Of a stretch of 43,909 bases of DNA, positions 15,576 to 23,500 are shown piece after piece. This stretch comes from Myxococcota bacterium (GTDB taxonomy: Bacteria > Myxococcota_A > UBA9042 > DTJE01): positions 1-43,909 of the forward strand of contig JAGOKF010000028.1 of NCBI GenBank assembly GCA_017994695.1, given 5' to 3'. Both the position numbers and the translations under genes were made by a program. Within the stretch, counting starts at the first letter, position 1; every line of letters starts with the position of its first letter. A model generated the notes under the pieces. That model was not told the origin of the DNA. It was given only the letters and a program-made list of their open reading frames with translations, and made no database searches.

Positions 15576-16573
15576 TCCTCCTCCCCGAGGGCATGCCCCT
15601 GTTCGTAGCCTGCCCGGAGCCGTTCCGCCATCCGTCCCTGATCGTCGATCAGCGAGAAGAGCGGGGTCGGCAGGAACGGCCACCGTTCCCTGCGCCGCTG
15701 CTCCTCCTGCTCCAGGCCCTCGGCCAGGGCCTTTGAGAGGTGCCGGATCCGCCGGAGCAGCAGCGTCCGCTGCTCGGGGGTCGCCTCGTAGTACTTCTGG
15801 AGCGCCAGGGTGATCCCCAGGGTCCCACGTCCCTGGTTCTCGAAGATCTCCGCAACGAAGTTCGGGTCGATGGGGGCCCCGGGAATACCCGCGGCGATCA
15901 CGAAGTGATCCCGGGCCTTCAGTCGGCTCAGGGCCTTCTCCTCCTCCGACAGCCCCGTCAGTTCGAAGTTCAGGTTGTAGCCCAGGTCCATGTGGAGCCG
16001 CCAGTCCCGGGGGAAGCGCTGGAGCCCCGCCTGGAGGAAGCGGTTGCTGTGCTCGATCACCTCCCGGTCCACGCTCTGGCCCAGTTTCACCACCTGGGCC
16101 GCCCAGAGATAGACCCGGGGATTGTCCGGGTCCAGGGCGGTGATGGTGTCCACGTAGGCGTCGAGCCACTCGAACCGCCGGTCGCCGAAGAAGTGGGACA
16201 GGAAGTAGGCGTGGGCCCGGACGAACAGCAGATCGGCCACGGCGCTGGGATTGCCCAGGGAGATCACCCCCAGCACCACCGGGGGGGGCAGGTAGAGGGT
16301 CTCGGCGGCCAGGCTCGACCCCAGGGCCCGGTGATTCGCCCACTCCTCCTTCGTGGCCGTTCCCTCCCCGATCCGCTGCCACAGGACCGGGTCCCGAACG
16401 GGGTTCATGGAAGCGTAGCGGACGGCCACCAGCCCCGCCCGGGTACCCAGGAAGCCCGCGGCCGCCAGGGCCAGGAACGCGAGGGTCGTCCCGGCCGCCG
16501 CCCGGGTCCGGACCAGGGGGGCCAGCCATCGCAGCAGGGGGCTTCGCTGGGAGAGGGGGCCTCGTTCCGCCAT
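15572..16573 (-). CDS. Membrane-anchored TPR-like protein, first gene of the six-gene operon
   Basis: This 333-residue protein has one N-terminal membrane helix (TLAFLALAAAGFLGTRAGL, about residues 30-48). The rest is a helical domain, probably periplasmic. LGNPSAVADLLFVRAHAYF followed by AYVDTITALDPDNPRVYLWAA is the pattern of a TPR family common in Deltaproteobacteria and Myxococcota ('slG..s.ADllwiraiqYf ... it.LDP.f..aY'). RFPRDWRLHMDLGYNLNFEL and the A-x-x-HFVIAAGIPGAP stretch continue the repeats. Start: the ATG at 16573 precedes the basic n-region; an ATG at 16624 would add 17 residues beyond a divergent promoter. Its stop overlaps the epimerase start. A scaffold role for the ABC complex or glycan assembly is inference. 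Confidence 0.75.
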   Translation of the reverse strand: MAERGPLSQRSPLLRWLAPLVRTRAAAGTTLAFLALAAAGFLGTRAGLVAVRYASMNPVRDPVLWQRIGEGTATKEEWANHRALGSSLAAETLYLPPPVVLGVISLGNPSAVADLLFVRAHAYFLSHFFGDRRFEWLDAYVDTITALDPDNPRVYLWAAQVVKLGQSVDREVIEHSNRFLQAGLQRFPRDWRLHMDLGYNLNFELTGLSEEEKALSRLKARDHFVIAAGIPGAPIDPNFVAEIFENQGRGTLGITLALQKYYEATPEQRTLLLRRIRHLSKALAEGLEQEEQRRRERWPFLPTPLFSLIDDQGRMAERLRAGYEQGHALGEEE

Positions 16574-16615
16574 GTGGCTGCTCCCGCAGTCGTCCGGCTC
16601 CCGCCGGGGCCACGA

Positions 16616-16624
16616 TGGTATCAT
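16616..16624 (+). promoter_or_regulatory. Extended -10 promoter (TGGTATCAT)
   Basis: TGG plus TATCAT is a TGn-extended -10. Transcription would start near 16631, ahead of the ATG at 16654, so the ATG at 16615 would not be in the message. No -35 is visible. The 10-mer ATGGTATCAT (16615-16624) also occurs, on the other strand, between the divergent genes at 783 and 823. Confidence 0.5.
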
Positions 16625-16653
16625 GGCCGGCGTCCCGGGTGCCGGACGCAGCG

Positions 16654-18489
16654 ATGGACCGCCCTCCTTCCTCCCGATGGGTCCCCCTGGCGGGCATCGC
16701 CGCCGCGGGGATCGGTGCCCTGGCGGCCTGTTTCCCCTCGGCGGACCCGGACCTCTGGTTCCACCTGGCCCTGGGTCGCCAGTGGGTCCAGGAGGGGATG
16801 CCGGAGGTGGAGGGGATGTGCGCTCTGTCCCGGGGGACCCCGTTCACCAACCACGAGTGGCTCTGGGACCTGCTGGCCTACGGGGCCTGGCAGACCGGGG
16901 GGCTGCCCGCGGTGCTGGCCGGGCGGGTCCTCTCGGCGGCTTTGCTGTTCGGTCTCTGCTGGGCTGTCGCCTTCCGGCTAGGCGCCCGGCCGTTGGCGGC
17001 TCTCTGGGCCCTGGTCCTGGCGGTCCCCGTGGTGCGGCCCTGGCTCGGAGACCGTCCCCACGTGCTGGCCTATGCCCTGGCGGCGGCGGTGGCTCTGGGC
17101 GTGCTGGATCGGCGCCCTCCGGGGGTCAGGCGACTGGCGCTGCTAGGGTCCCTGGCGGCCCTCTGGGCCAACATCCATGGGTCCTTCCCCTTGGCGGTGG
17201 CCTTGGCGGCCCTTCCCTTCGCCCGCCTGGAGACCTGGAGGGAGCCCGGGGCCCGGAAACGATGGGCGGCGGCCCTGGTCGTGGTCGTCCTGGCCACCCT
17301 GCTGAATCCCTGGGGCCCGGCGATCCATGCCACCGTGGCCCACCATCGGGGAGCGGTGTACCGGATCCTCAGCGAGTGGGCCCCCTGGAACTTCGCCCAG
17401 GACCCCGCCCGGGACCTGGCCCTGGCGGCGCTGGTGGGAGGTGCCGCCGCCGGCTTCCTGGCCCGGTCGCGCCGCCGGGCCCTGGACGAGGTGCTGCTGC
17501 TGGGGATCTTCCTGGTCCCGTTCTGGCGGGCCGAGAAGTTCGCCCCGGGGCTCCTGGTCGGGGCCGTGCCGGTCCTCGCGGCCCACGTGTCCCTGGGGAC
17601 CTGGACGGTGCCGGTCCGGATCCTGGCGGCGGCGGCGACGCTGGCCGCCGGTGCCCTGGCCCGTCCGGGATACGCCCTGGACCTCTCCCTGGATTTCCGG
17701 GAGATGCCCCGGGAGGCCGTCGCCTGGGCCCGGGAGGCCGGCGTCCGAGGCCCGGTGTTCCATCCCTTCAACGCAGGCGGATACGTGGCGTTCTTCGGGC
17801 TCCCGGACCTCGAGCCCCTGCTGGATGGCCGGATCTACATCCACGGGGAGCGGGGCCTTGCGGCCTACTTCGGGGCCCTGGGGTCCGGGGACCGACTCCG
17901 GGAACTGACCCGGTCCCTGGGGATCCAGGGCGTGCTGGCCGACCGCCAGGACGCCTCGTTCCAGGGGATGGTGGAGCGCCTGGACGGGGATCCGGAATAC
18001 GCGCTGGCCTGGCTGGATGACCGCTTCGCCTGGTTCCTCCCCGCCGGGCGGGCCCGAAATCCCTTCCGGGCCCTCCGGGCCGGGACCGATCCCCGCTACC
18101 TGCTGGATCTGCCCGGGGACCGGGTCGACCAGGCCCGGGCCGAGGCGGACCGGGTGCGGGGGACCGGCCGGGGGGAGGAGACGCGGGCCCTGGTGACGGG
18201 ACTGCTGGCCCTGCGGGATGCCCGGATCGGCTGGAACCCGGACACGGTCTTCCGGCCGGAGGTCGATCGGACCCGCAGCGGGGAGGCGGCTGAAGTGCTG
18301 GGGGAACTGTCCCGCATGCGCCCGGACGTGCCGATGTTCGGGTACTTCCGGGGGCTCGCCCTGGCCGGGGCCGGCCGGTGCCGGGAGGCCCGGGAGGTCC
18401 TGGCCGGGGCCCGGGCCTTCCCCGATGCCCGGCGCCTGCTGGAACGGCTGGCCCGGGAGGGGTGTCCCGGGAAATCGGGCGAACCTTGA
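16654..18489 (+). CDS. Polytopic membrane protein, GT-C glycosyltransferase-like
   Basis: This 611-residue protein has about ten hydrophobic segments in residues 10-340, then a soluble C-terminal half. The N-terminal motif SADPDLWFHLALGRQW followed by NHEWLWDLLAYGAW is shared by a large family of bacterial membrane proteins related to GT-C glycosyltransferases and O-antigen ligase-like enzymes. The acidic residue of DPDLWFH sits where GT-C enzymes keep their first-loop catalytic Asp. The loop WRAEKFAPGLLVG and the segment VFHPFNAGGYVAFFGLPDLEPLLDGRIYIHG are also typical. The C-terminal 120 residues look TPR-like (SRMRPDVPMFGYFRGLALAGAG). Start 16654 was chosen from the -10 at 16619; ATG 16615 is the longer alternative. 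The sugar kinase gene follows after 11 bases. Confidence 0.78.
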   Translation: MDRPPSSRWVPLAGIAAAGIGALAACFPSADPDLWFHLALGRQWVQEGMPEVEGMCALSRGTPFTNHEWLWDLLAYGAWQTGGLPAVLAGRVLSAALLFGLCWAVAFRLGARPLAALWALVLAVPVVRPWLGDRPHVLAYALAAAVALGVLDRRPPGVRRLALLGSLAALWANIHGSFPLAVALAALPFARLETWREPGARKRWAAALVVVVLATLLNPWGPAIHATVAHHRGAVYRILSEWAPWNFAQDPARDLALAALVGGAAAGFLARSRRRALDEVLLLGIFLVPFWRAEKFAPGLLVGAVPVLAAHVSLGTWTVPVRILAAAATLAAGALARPGYALDLSLDFREMPREAVAWAREAGVRGPVFHPFNAGGYVAFFGLPDLEPLLDGRIYIHGERGLAAYFGALGSGDRLRELTRSLGIQGVLADRQDASFQGMVERLDGDPEYALAWLDDRFAWFLPAGRARNPFRALRAGTDPRYLLDLPGDRVDQARAEADRVRGTGRGEETRALVTGLLALRDARIGWNPDTVFRPEVDRTRSGEAAEVLGELSRMRPDVPMFGYFRGLALAGAGRCREAREVLAGARAFPDARRLLERLAREGCPGKSGEP

Positions 18490-18500
18490 CGGAGGCTTTC

Positions 18501-19538
18501 ATGGGACGGGCGCTGCTGGCGGTGGACGGGGGCAACACGAAGACCATCGGGGTGCTGGTGGACGAGGAGGGAGACCTGCTGGCCCATGCCCGCATCGGGT
18601 CCTCGAACTGGCAGACACTGGGGGAGGAGGGGGCCCGGCGGGCCCTGGGAGAGGTGCTGGAACCCCTGATGGCCGAGGCGGCGACGCGGGGGCTGCGGGC
18701 CGGCGCGGCGGCCCTGGGCCTGACGGGGTGCGACCGGCTCCGGGACCGGCAGGTGCTGGAGGGGGTGGTGGCAGGCCTGCTGCGGAAGGGACCGGGGTGG
18801 GATCCCGGGGGGGAAACGCCCTTCCTGGTGCTCAACGACGCCTACCTGGTGCACCGGGCGGGCACGGCCGACGACGTGGGGGTCGCGGTTTCCTCGGGAA
18901 CTGGGGGCAACTGCGTCGCCCGGGGGCCCGACGGACGGCGCCTCCAGGTGGGCGGCCTGACCACCGAACTGGGGGACGGGGGCGGGGCCGGGGACATCGC
19001 CCTCCGGGGACTCCAGGCCGCGGGCCTGGCCCGGGATGGAAGGGGCTGGCAGACGATGCTGACGGACCTGCTGCTCCAGGTGGCGGGACTGGACCGGGTC
19101 GAGGACCTGATGGACTTCGCCATCCCGGGGCCCGGGGGGCGGGATCCGGCAGAGGATCTCCCCCGGATCGCCGACCTGGCTCCCCTGGTCTTCGAGGCCG
19201 CCCGCCAGGGCGACCCGGTGTGCCGCCGCATCCTGGAGGACGTCGGCCAGTCCCTCGGCCGCCAGGCCATCGTCGCGGCCCACCACTTCTTCCGCCGGGA
19301 GGACGACTTCCCGCTGGTCCTGGGAGGCAGCGTGATCCGCCGGGGGGCGGTGGACGACCTGGCCCGGGCCATCGTGCTGGAGACCCGGACCCTCTTCCCG
19401 AACGCCCGGCCCGTGACCCTGGCCCACGAGCCGATCCTGGGGGCGGTGCTGCTGGCCCGTGACCTCCTGGTCCCCGGCACGCCCTGGGATCCGGAACGAG
19501 TCGAGACCCTGGGCCGTTCCCTCGACGCCCTGCTGTAG
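18501..19538 (+). CDS. BadF/BadG/BcrA/BcrD-family ATPase, probably an N-acetylglucosamine-type kinase
   Basis: This 345-residue protein has the ASKHA fold. Phosphate-1 motif LAVDGGNTKTIGVLVDEEG is at residues 6-24. Phosphate-2 is AVSSGTGGNCVARG and the adenosine region is VLGGSVIRRG. GGLTTELGDGGGAGDIALRGL matches the eukaryote-like GlcNAc kinase branch of BadF proteins ('GWG..lGDeGSa..ig'), although here TTELGDGGGAG replaces the usual GWGHLLGDEGSA. It would phosphorylate an amino sugar recovered from wall or capsule turnover. An ATG with GGAGG 5 bases upstream fixes the start. It lies 11 bases after the GT-C-like gene and is convergent with an aldose-1-epimerase-like gene, forming a small sugar-metabolism group. 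Confidence 0.85.
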   Translation: MGRALLAVDGGNTKTIGVLVDEEGDLLAHARIGSSNWQTLGEEGARRALGEVLEPLMAEAATRGLRAGAAALGLTGCDRLRDRQVLEGVVAGLLRKGPGWDPGGETPFLVLNDAYLVHRAGTADDVGVAVSSGTGGNCVARGPDGRRLQVGGLTTELGDGGGAGDIALRGLQAAGLARDGRGWQTMLTDLLLQVAGLDRVEDLMDFAIPGPGGRDPAEDLPRIADLAPLVFEAARQGDPVCRRILEDVGQSLGRQAIVAAHHFFRREDDFPLVLGGSVIRRGAVDDLARAIVLETRTLFPNARPVTLAHEPILGAVLLARDLLVPGTPWDPERVETLGRSLDALL

Positions 19539-19541
19539 CCG

Positions 19542-19555
19542 GATCCCGCGGGATC
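19542..19555. terminator. Perfect 14-bp palindrome between convergent genes
   Basis: GATCCCGCGGGATC lies in the 29-base gap between the stops of the kinase and the mutarotase-like gene. It could fold on either transcript and act as a bidirectional stop, though it has no U-tract and a minimal loop. Confidence 0.35.
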
Positions 19556-19567
19556 GGGTCGCCCCTG

Positions 19568-20512
19568 CTACGGCCCCGCCAGGATCCGGACCTCGACGTG
19601 GCGGCGGTCCGTGGCCCCCGGGGGCAGCAGCACGATGCCGACCTTCCGGTCGAAGGGCTCCTGGACCACGTGGTCGTCCATCCCCTGCCAGGGCTCGATG
19701 CAGGCGAAGGGGGCCCCGGCGTTGGACCAGAGGCCCAGGTGGGGCAGGTCCGGGAAGGCCACCCGGATCCCCGTGTCCCCGTCGGGGTCGCGGAGTTCCA
19801 CGGCCCGCAGGCCGGGCGGCACGGTCGAGAAGTCCAGCATGCAGGTGCGGTCCCACTCCTCCTCGGACAGCACCAGCCGCCCCCCGGGGACGGGCCACCT
19901 CGTGCCGTCCAGGAAGCACCGATCGTCGTTGCCGAGGCGCCAGACGCCGTCGGGAATGACCAGCCGGCAATCGGCCTTCTGACCGGCCCCGGGGCGAAGG
20001 GGCAGCCGGAAGCCCGGATGCCAGCCTACCTGGAAGGGCATCGGCCGGTCGTCCCGGTTGGTCACCGCCATCTCCACTTCCAGGGACCGCCCCTCCAGGC
20101 GGTAGGACACCTCGAACTCGAACCGCCAGGGGTACATCGCCAGCGTTTCCGGGTCCCAGGCCCGGCGGTAGGCCAGCCGTCCCTCGTCGACGACCGCCTC
20201 CGCCAGGTCCAGCCGGAGTTTCCGGAGGAACCCGTGGAGGCCCGGGAAGCGGACCTCCTCTCCGGTGGTGCACCGGGACCGGTCGCCGTGGAGGCCCCCG
20301 ACGGCCGGGAACAGGATCGGGGCATGGCTCTTCCAGTAGCGGGGCGGGTCCGACAGTTCCCCGTCCCGCCACAGCAGGCCCAGGACGTCCCCTCCGGGGG
20401 CCTTCCACCGCAGCGAGATCACCTCGGCTCCAGTACGACGGACCGAGATGCCCAGTTCCCCGGTCTCCAGCACGTCGAGGTCTTGCGATTCGTCATGGCG
20501 CCAGCAGTTCAT
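19568..20512 (-). CDS. Aldose 1-epimerase (mutarotase)-like protein
   Basis: This 314-residue protein is of the galactose-mutarotase fold that interconverts alpha and beta anomers or binds sugar phosphates. The family pattern is visible: early RTGAEVISLRWKAPGGDVLGLLWR, SHAPILFPAVGGL, FPGLHGFLRKL with its His, MPFQVGWHPGFRLPL with the second His, and the catalytic-type Glu in ACIEPWQGMDDH. It is closest in look to the LacX/YeaD-type 'aldose 1-epimerase family' rather than true GalM. An ATG with GGAGG 5 bases before it is the start; the longer open frame upstream is antisense to the giant lipoprotein gene. It is divergent from that lipoprotein gene (63 bases) and convergent with the sugar kinase. 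Confidence 0.85.
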   Translation of the reverse strand: MNCWRHDESQDLDVLETGELGISVRRTGAEVISLRWKAPGGDVLGLLWRDGELSDPPRYWKSHAPILFPAVGGLHGDRSRCTTGEEVRFPGLHGFLRKLRLDLAEAVVDEGRLAYRRAWDPETLAMYPWRFEFEVSYRLEGRSLEVEMAVTNRDDRPMPFQVGWHPGFRLPLRPGAGQKADCRLVIPDGVWRLGNDDRCFLDGTRWPVPGGRLVLSEEEWDRTCMLDFSTVPPGLRAVELRDPDGDTGIRVAFPDLPHLGLWSNAGAPFACIEPWQGMDDHVVQEPFDRKVGIVLLPPGATDRRHVEVRILAGP

Positions 20513-20536
20513 CGGGTCCTCCGGTCCGCCGGGAAA

Positions 20537-20545
20537 TGTTAGAGT
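20537..20545 (+). promoter_or_regulatory. Putative extended -10 (TGTTAGAGT) for the giant lipoprotein
   Basis: TGT plus TAGAGT in the short divergent gap would start transcription near 20552, 24 bases before the GTG. On the other strand the same site reads TACTCT and could serve the mutarotase-like gene. Confidence 0.35.
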
Positions 20546-20575
20546 AGTCCATTCCCGGTCCTGGAGGGCAGGTTC

Positions 20576-23500
20576 GTGCCCAGAGGCTTGAAAGGGGTTT
20601 CGCGTGCCCTGGTGGTTGCTCTGCTGGCCGGGACCTGGGCCTGCGAGTCGGAGCCCGGCGGCAACCTGCCGGATTCCGGATCGTTCCCGGATTCCGAAGC
20701 GTTTCCGGACGGCGTTCCCGATCTTCCGCTGCCGGAGGATGCCCTGGTCGTGGCCGAGGGATCCCTGGCGGCTCCCGAGGAGGCGTGGATCGCCGCGGGG
20801 GCCGCGTGGTCTCGGGCGTCGTCGGCCGCGACCCAGATGGTGGTCGCGGTGAACGGACTGGTCCTGTGCAGCCTGGAAAACTACGGGCAGTTCCTGCGGA
20901 AGGAGCGCCTCGACGCGGCCCGGAAATCCCTGGAGGTGCTGGCCTCGGCGGGCGAGGGACTGGCGGCGGCGGCCGACGTCCTGGACGGGTCGGTGGCCGG
21001 GGCCCTGGCCGATCCGGGAGCCTTTCTGCGGTCGCCCGTCACGGCGTCCTTCGCCCTGGCGGTCCGGGACGGGAAGGTGACGGATCGCCTGCGGAGGCTT
21101 GCCACGGCCTGCACGGACGAGGCGGAGCGGATCGGTGCCCTGCTGGACCCCCTGGACTTCCTGTCGATCGACAACGCGGGGCTGGATCCGGTGGTGGAGG
21201 CCCTGGCGGCGGCGCCGCGGATTGCCGTGGCCGCCGGGCCCGTCGTGGCCTCGGCGGGAACGGTGACCCGGGCGGCCCTCCCGGTGCCGGCCCGGGCCGC
21301 GATGGCCGTGGAACAGGCCTCTCTGCTGACCGTCCTGGTCGGGGACCTGCCGGTCGTGGCCGGCACGGCCGGCTCCGACGGGACCGCGGGGCCCGTGCCC
21401 CTGGCCGACGGCGGGGCGCTGGCCTGGAGGGGGGACGGCCTGGCTCCGTCCCCGGCGGATCGGGCCGTCGCGGTGGACCCGGGAACGTCCCTGGAAGGAC
21501 AGGGGGCCATCCTGGCATTCCCCCATCCCCGGGCAGCGGTGGTGGACACCCATCCGCTGGCGCCGGGGGAGGCCTGCCGGGTCGCCGACGATCCCGGAGG
21601 CGGCTGTGCCCTGGCCGCCACGGGCCTGCTGCCCCCGGGCGTCTATGTGGACCGCGAGGCCGGAGGGGCCCTGGTGACCGTCGAGGCAGGTCCCTCCCTG
21701 GCGGTCGGTCGTCGCATCTCCGCGGGGCTGGACCGGTACGAGGTGGTCGTGGCCCTTCCCCAGGACCCCGACGCCGTGATGCCCGCGATCGCCTCGATGT
21801 CGCCGGAGCAGGGCCCCATTGGCACCGCGGTCACGCTGGCGGGCAGCGGGTTCGGCACGGACCCGGCTGCCGTGCGGGTCGAGTTCTCCTGCGGCCTGTG
21901 GGCGATCGTCCCGCCCCTCTCGGTGTCGGACTCCTCCCTGACGGCGGTCTTTCCTCCCAGACCCACGCTGGACGTTGCGGGTCCCTGGTGCACATACCGC
22001 CCCGAGGGGGCCCAGGACTGCGGCGTGTCGGTCGGGGTCCGCGGACTCCGGGCCTGGGGAGGCTATTTCCGGGTCACGGGCCTGCCCCAGTGCCCGCCGG
22101 ATCTCCTGTATCCGTGGGACCACGTGGTCCGGAGCGTCGGCGATCCCGTTTGGGCCGTGGGCTGGGGCTTCTCGCCGATCCCGGACCGGAATCTCGCCCG
22201 GTTCGCCGGCGGGGTCACCGTCCCGGCGGAATCCGTCGAACCCGATCCGTACGAGCCCGAGATCTCCCGGGTGGTCTTCATCGTGCCCGAGGGCGCCGTG
22301 ACGGGGGACGTGTCCTTCCGGAACCTCGACGGCATCGATGCCTGGTCTTCCCCCGAGCACCTCGAGGTCGTCCCGCCCACCGTGCCGGTGCTGCTTCCGG
22401 GCCCCTCAGCCGGGGGGCTCCACGTCCCCTGCCTGGCGTTCGATGCCGGTCGTCCCACGCAGCAGAACTGGTGCCACCCCTTCTCCTGGGTCCTGGGCCA
22501 TCGGGATGTCGGCCTGCTGGACTGGGACAGCCCCAATTCCTCCATCGGCCTGGGGGTCCAGGTGGACACCCGCCTCGGATCCGTGCGGCTGGCCCCCCTG
22601 CCCCTCTCCGACGGCCGCCTGCTGATCGCGAACCTGGAGCCCGCCTACGGGATCCTGGCGGGCCTCGGGCCGGGGGACACGGTCACCTTCCGGGTCGAGG
22701 GCCGCGAGCGGGCCAACCTCTTCTTCCGGAGGTCGGAACCGCTGGTGCTGCCGGTGGTGTCCCGCCCGGACGCCGGCACCTTCCAGGAGGACAACGTGGT
22801 CTTCTGGGACCAGGGGGCCGTGCTGTCCGTGGCCCTGGGGGACGCGGTGGTCTTCACGGGGCTGGGGCCGGGGACCACGCTGACCGCGCCGGGTCTCTGG
22901 GAAGGGACCTTCCGTGCCCGGGCCGAGACACCGGAATTCCCGGGGTGGGAGGACTTCTCCTTCGTGCGGGGATTGCGGGTCGTGCCCCCGGCGCCGGGCA
23001 CCTACACCGTCACGAACGAGAAGGGGATCTCGCGGATCCTGGAGGTGCGCCGGGAGGGGACCACGGGCGTGGGCTGGCTGTCCTGCTACGACTTCGAGCG
23101 CTACGTGAACGTCGCGGTTCCCCACCTGGCGGAGGACGGGGGGCTGCTGGGCTGCGGCGGCGCCCGGGTCGAGATCCCCCCGGGGGCCCTGCCGCTCCAC
23201 GACGGGGACGGCGGCTACCAGGTCTGGTGCGCCCGGACGCCGCTCGACTCCCTGGGGGCTCCCGAACTGACCTCGGGGGGACTCCGGACCCAGGTCTTCT
23301 TCGACCCCGAGCCGTCGCATCTGCTGAAGCCCGTCACCATCACGATCCCCTTCGACCCGGAGGCCCGGGGATCCGAGGCGGAACTGGGGCTCTACGACCC
23401 GGAGACGGGCCTCTACGCGAACCTTCCGGCCGATCGGGACGGCGACCGCCTGCGCCTGGTGCTCCCGGCGGGGGCCTACGGACCGGATCCGGGGGTCTCC

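Noticed and set aside
14616-16850. N-terminal extension of the epimerase to 16850
   Set aside because: The extension is out of frame with the TPR gene and the epimerase family begins at the NAD loop near 15575.
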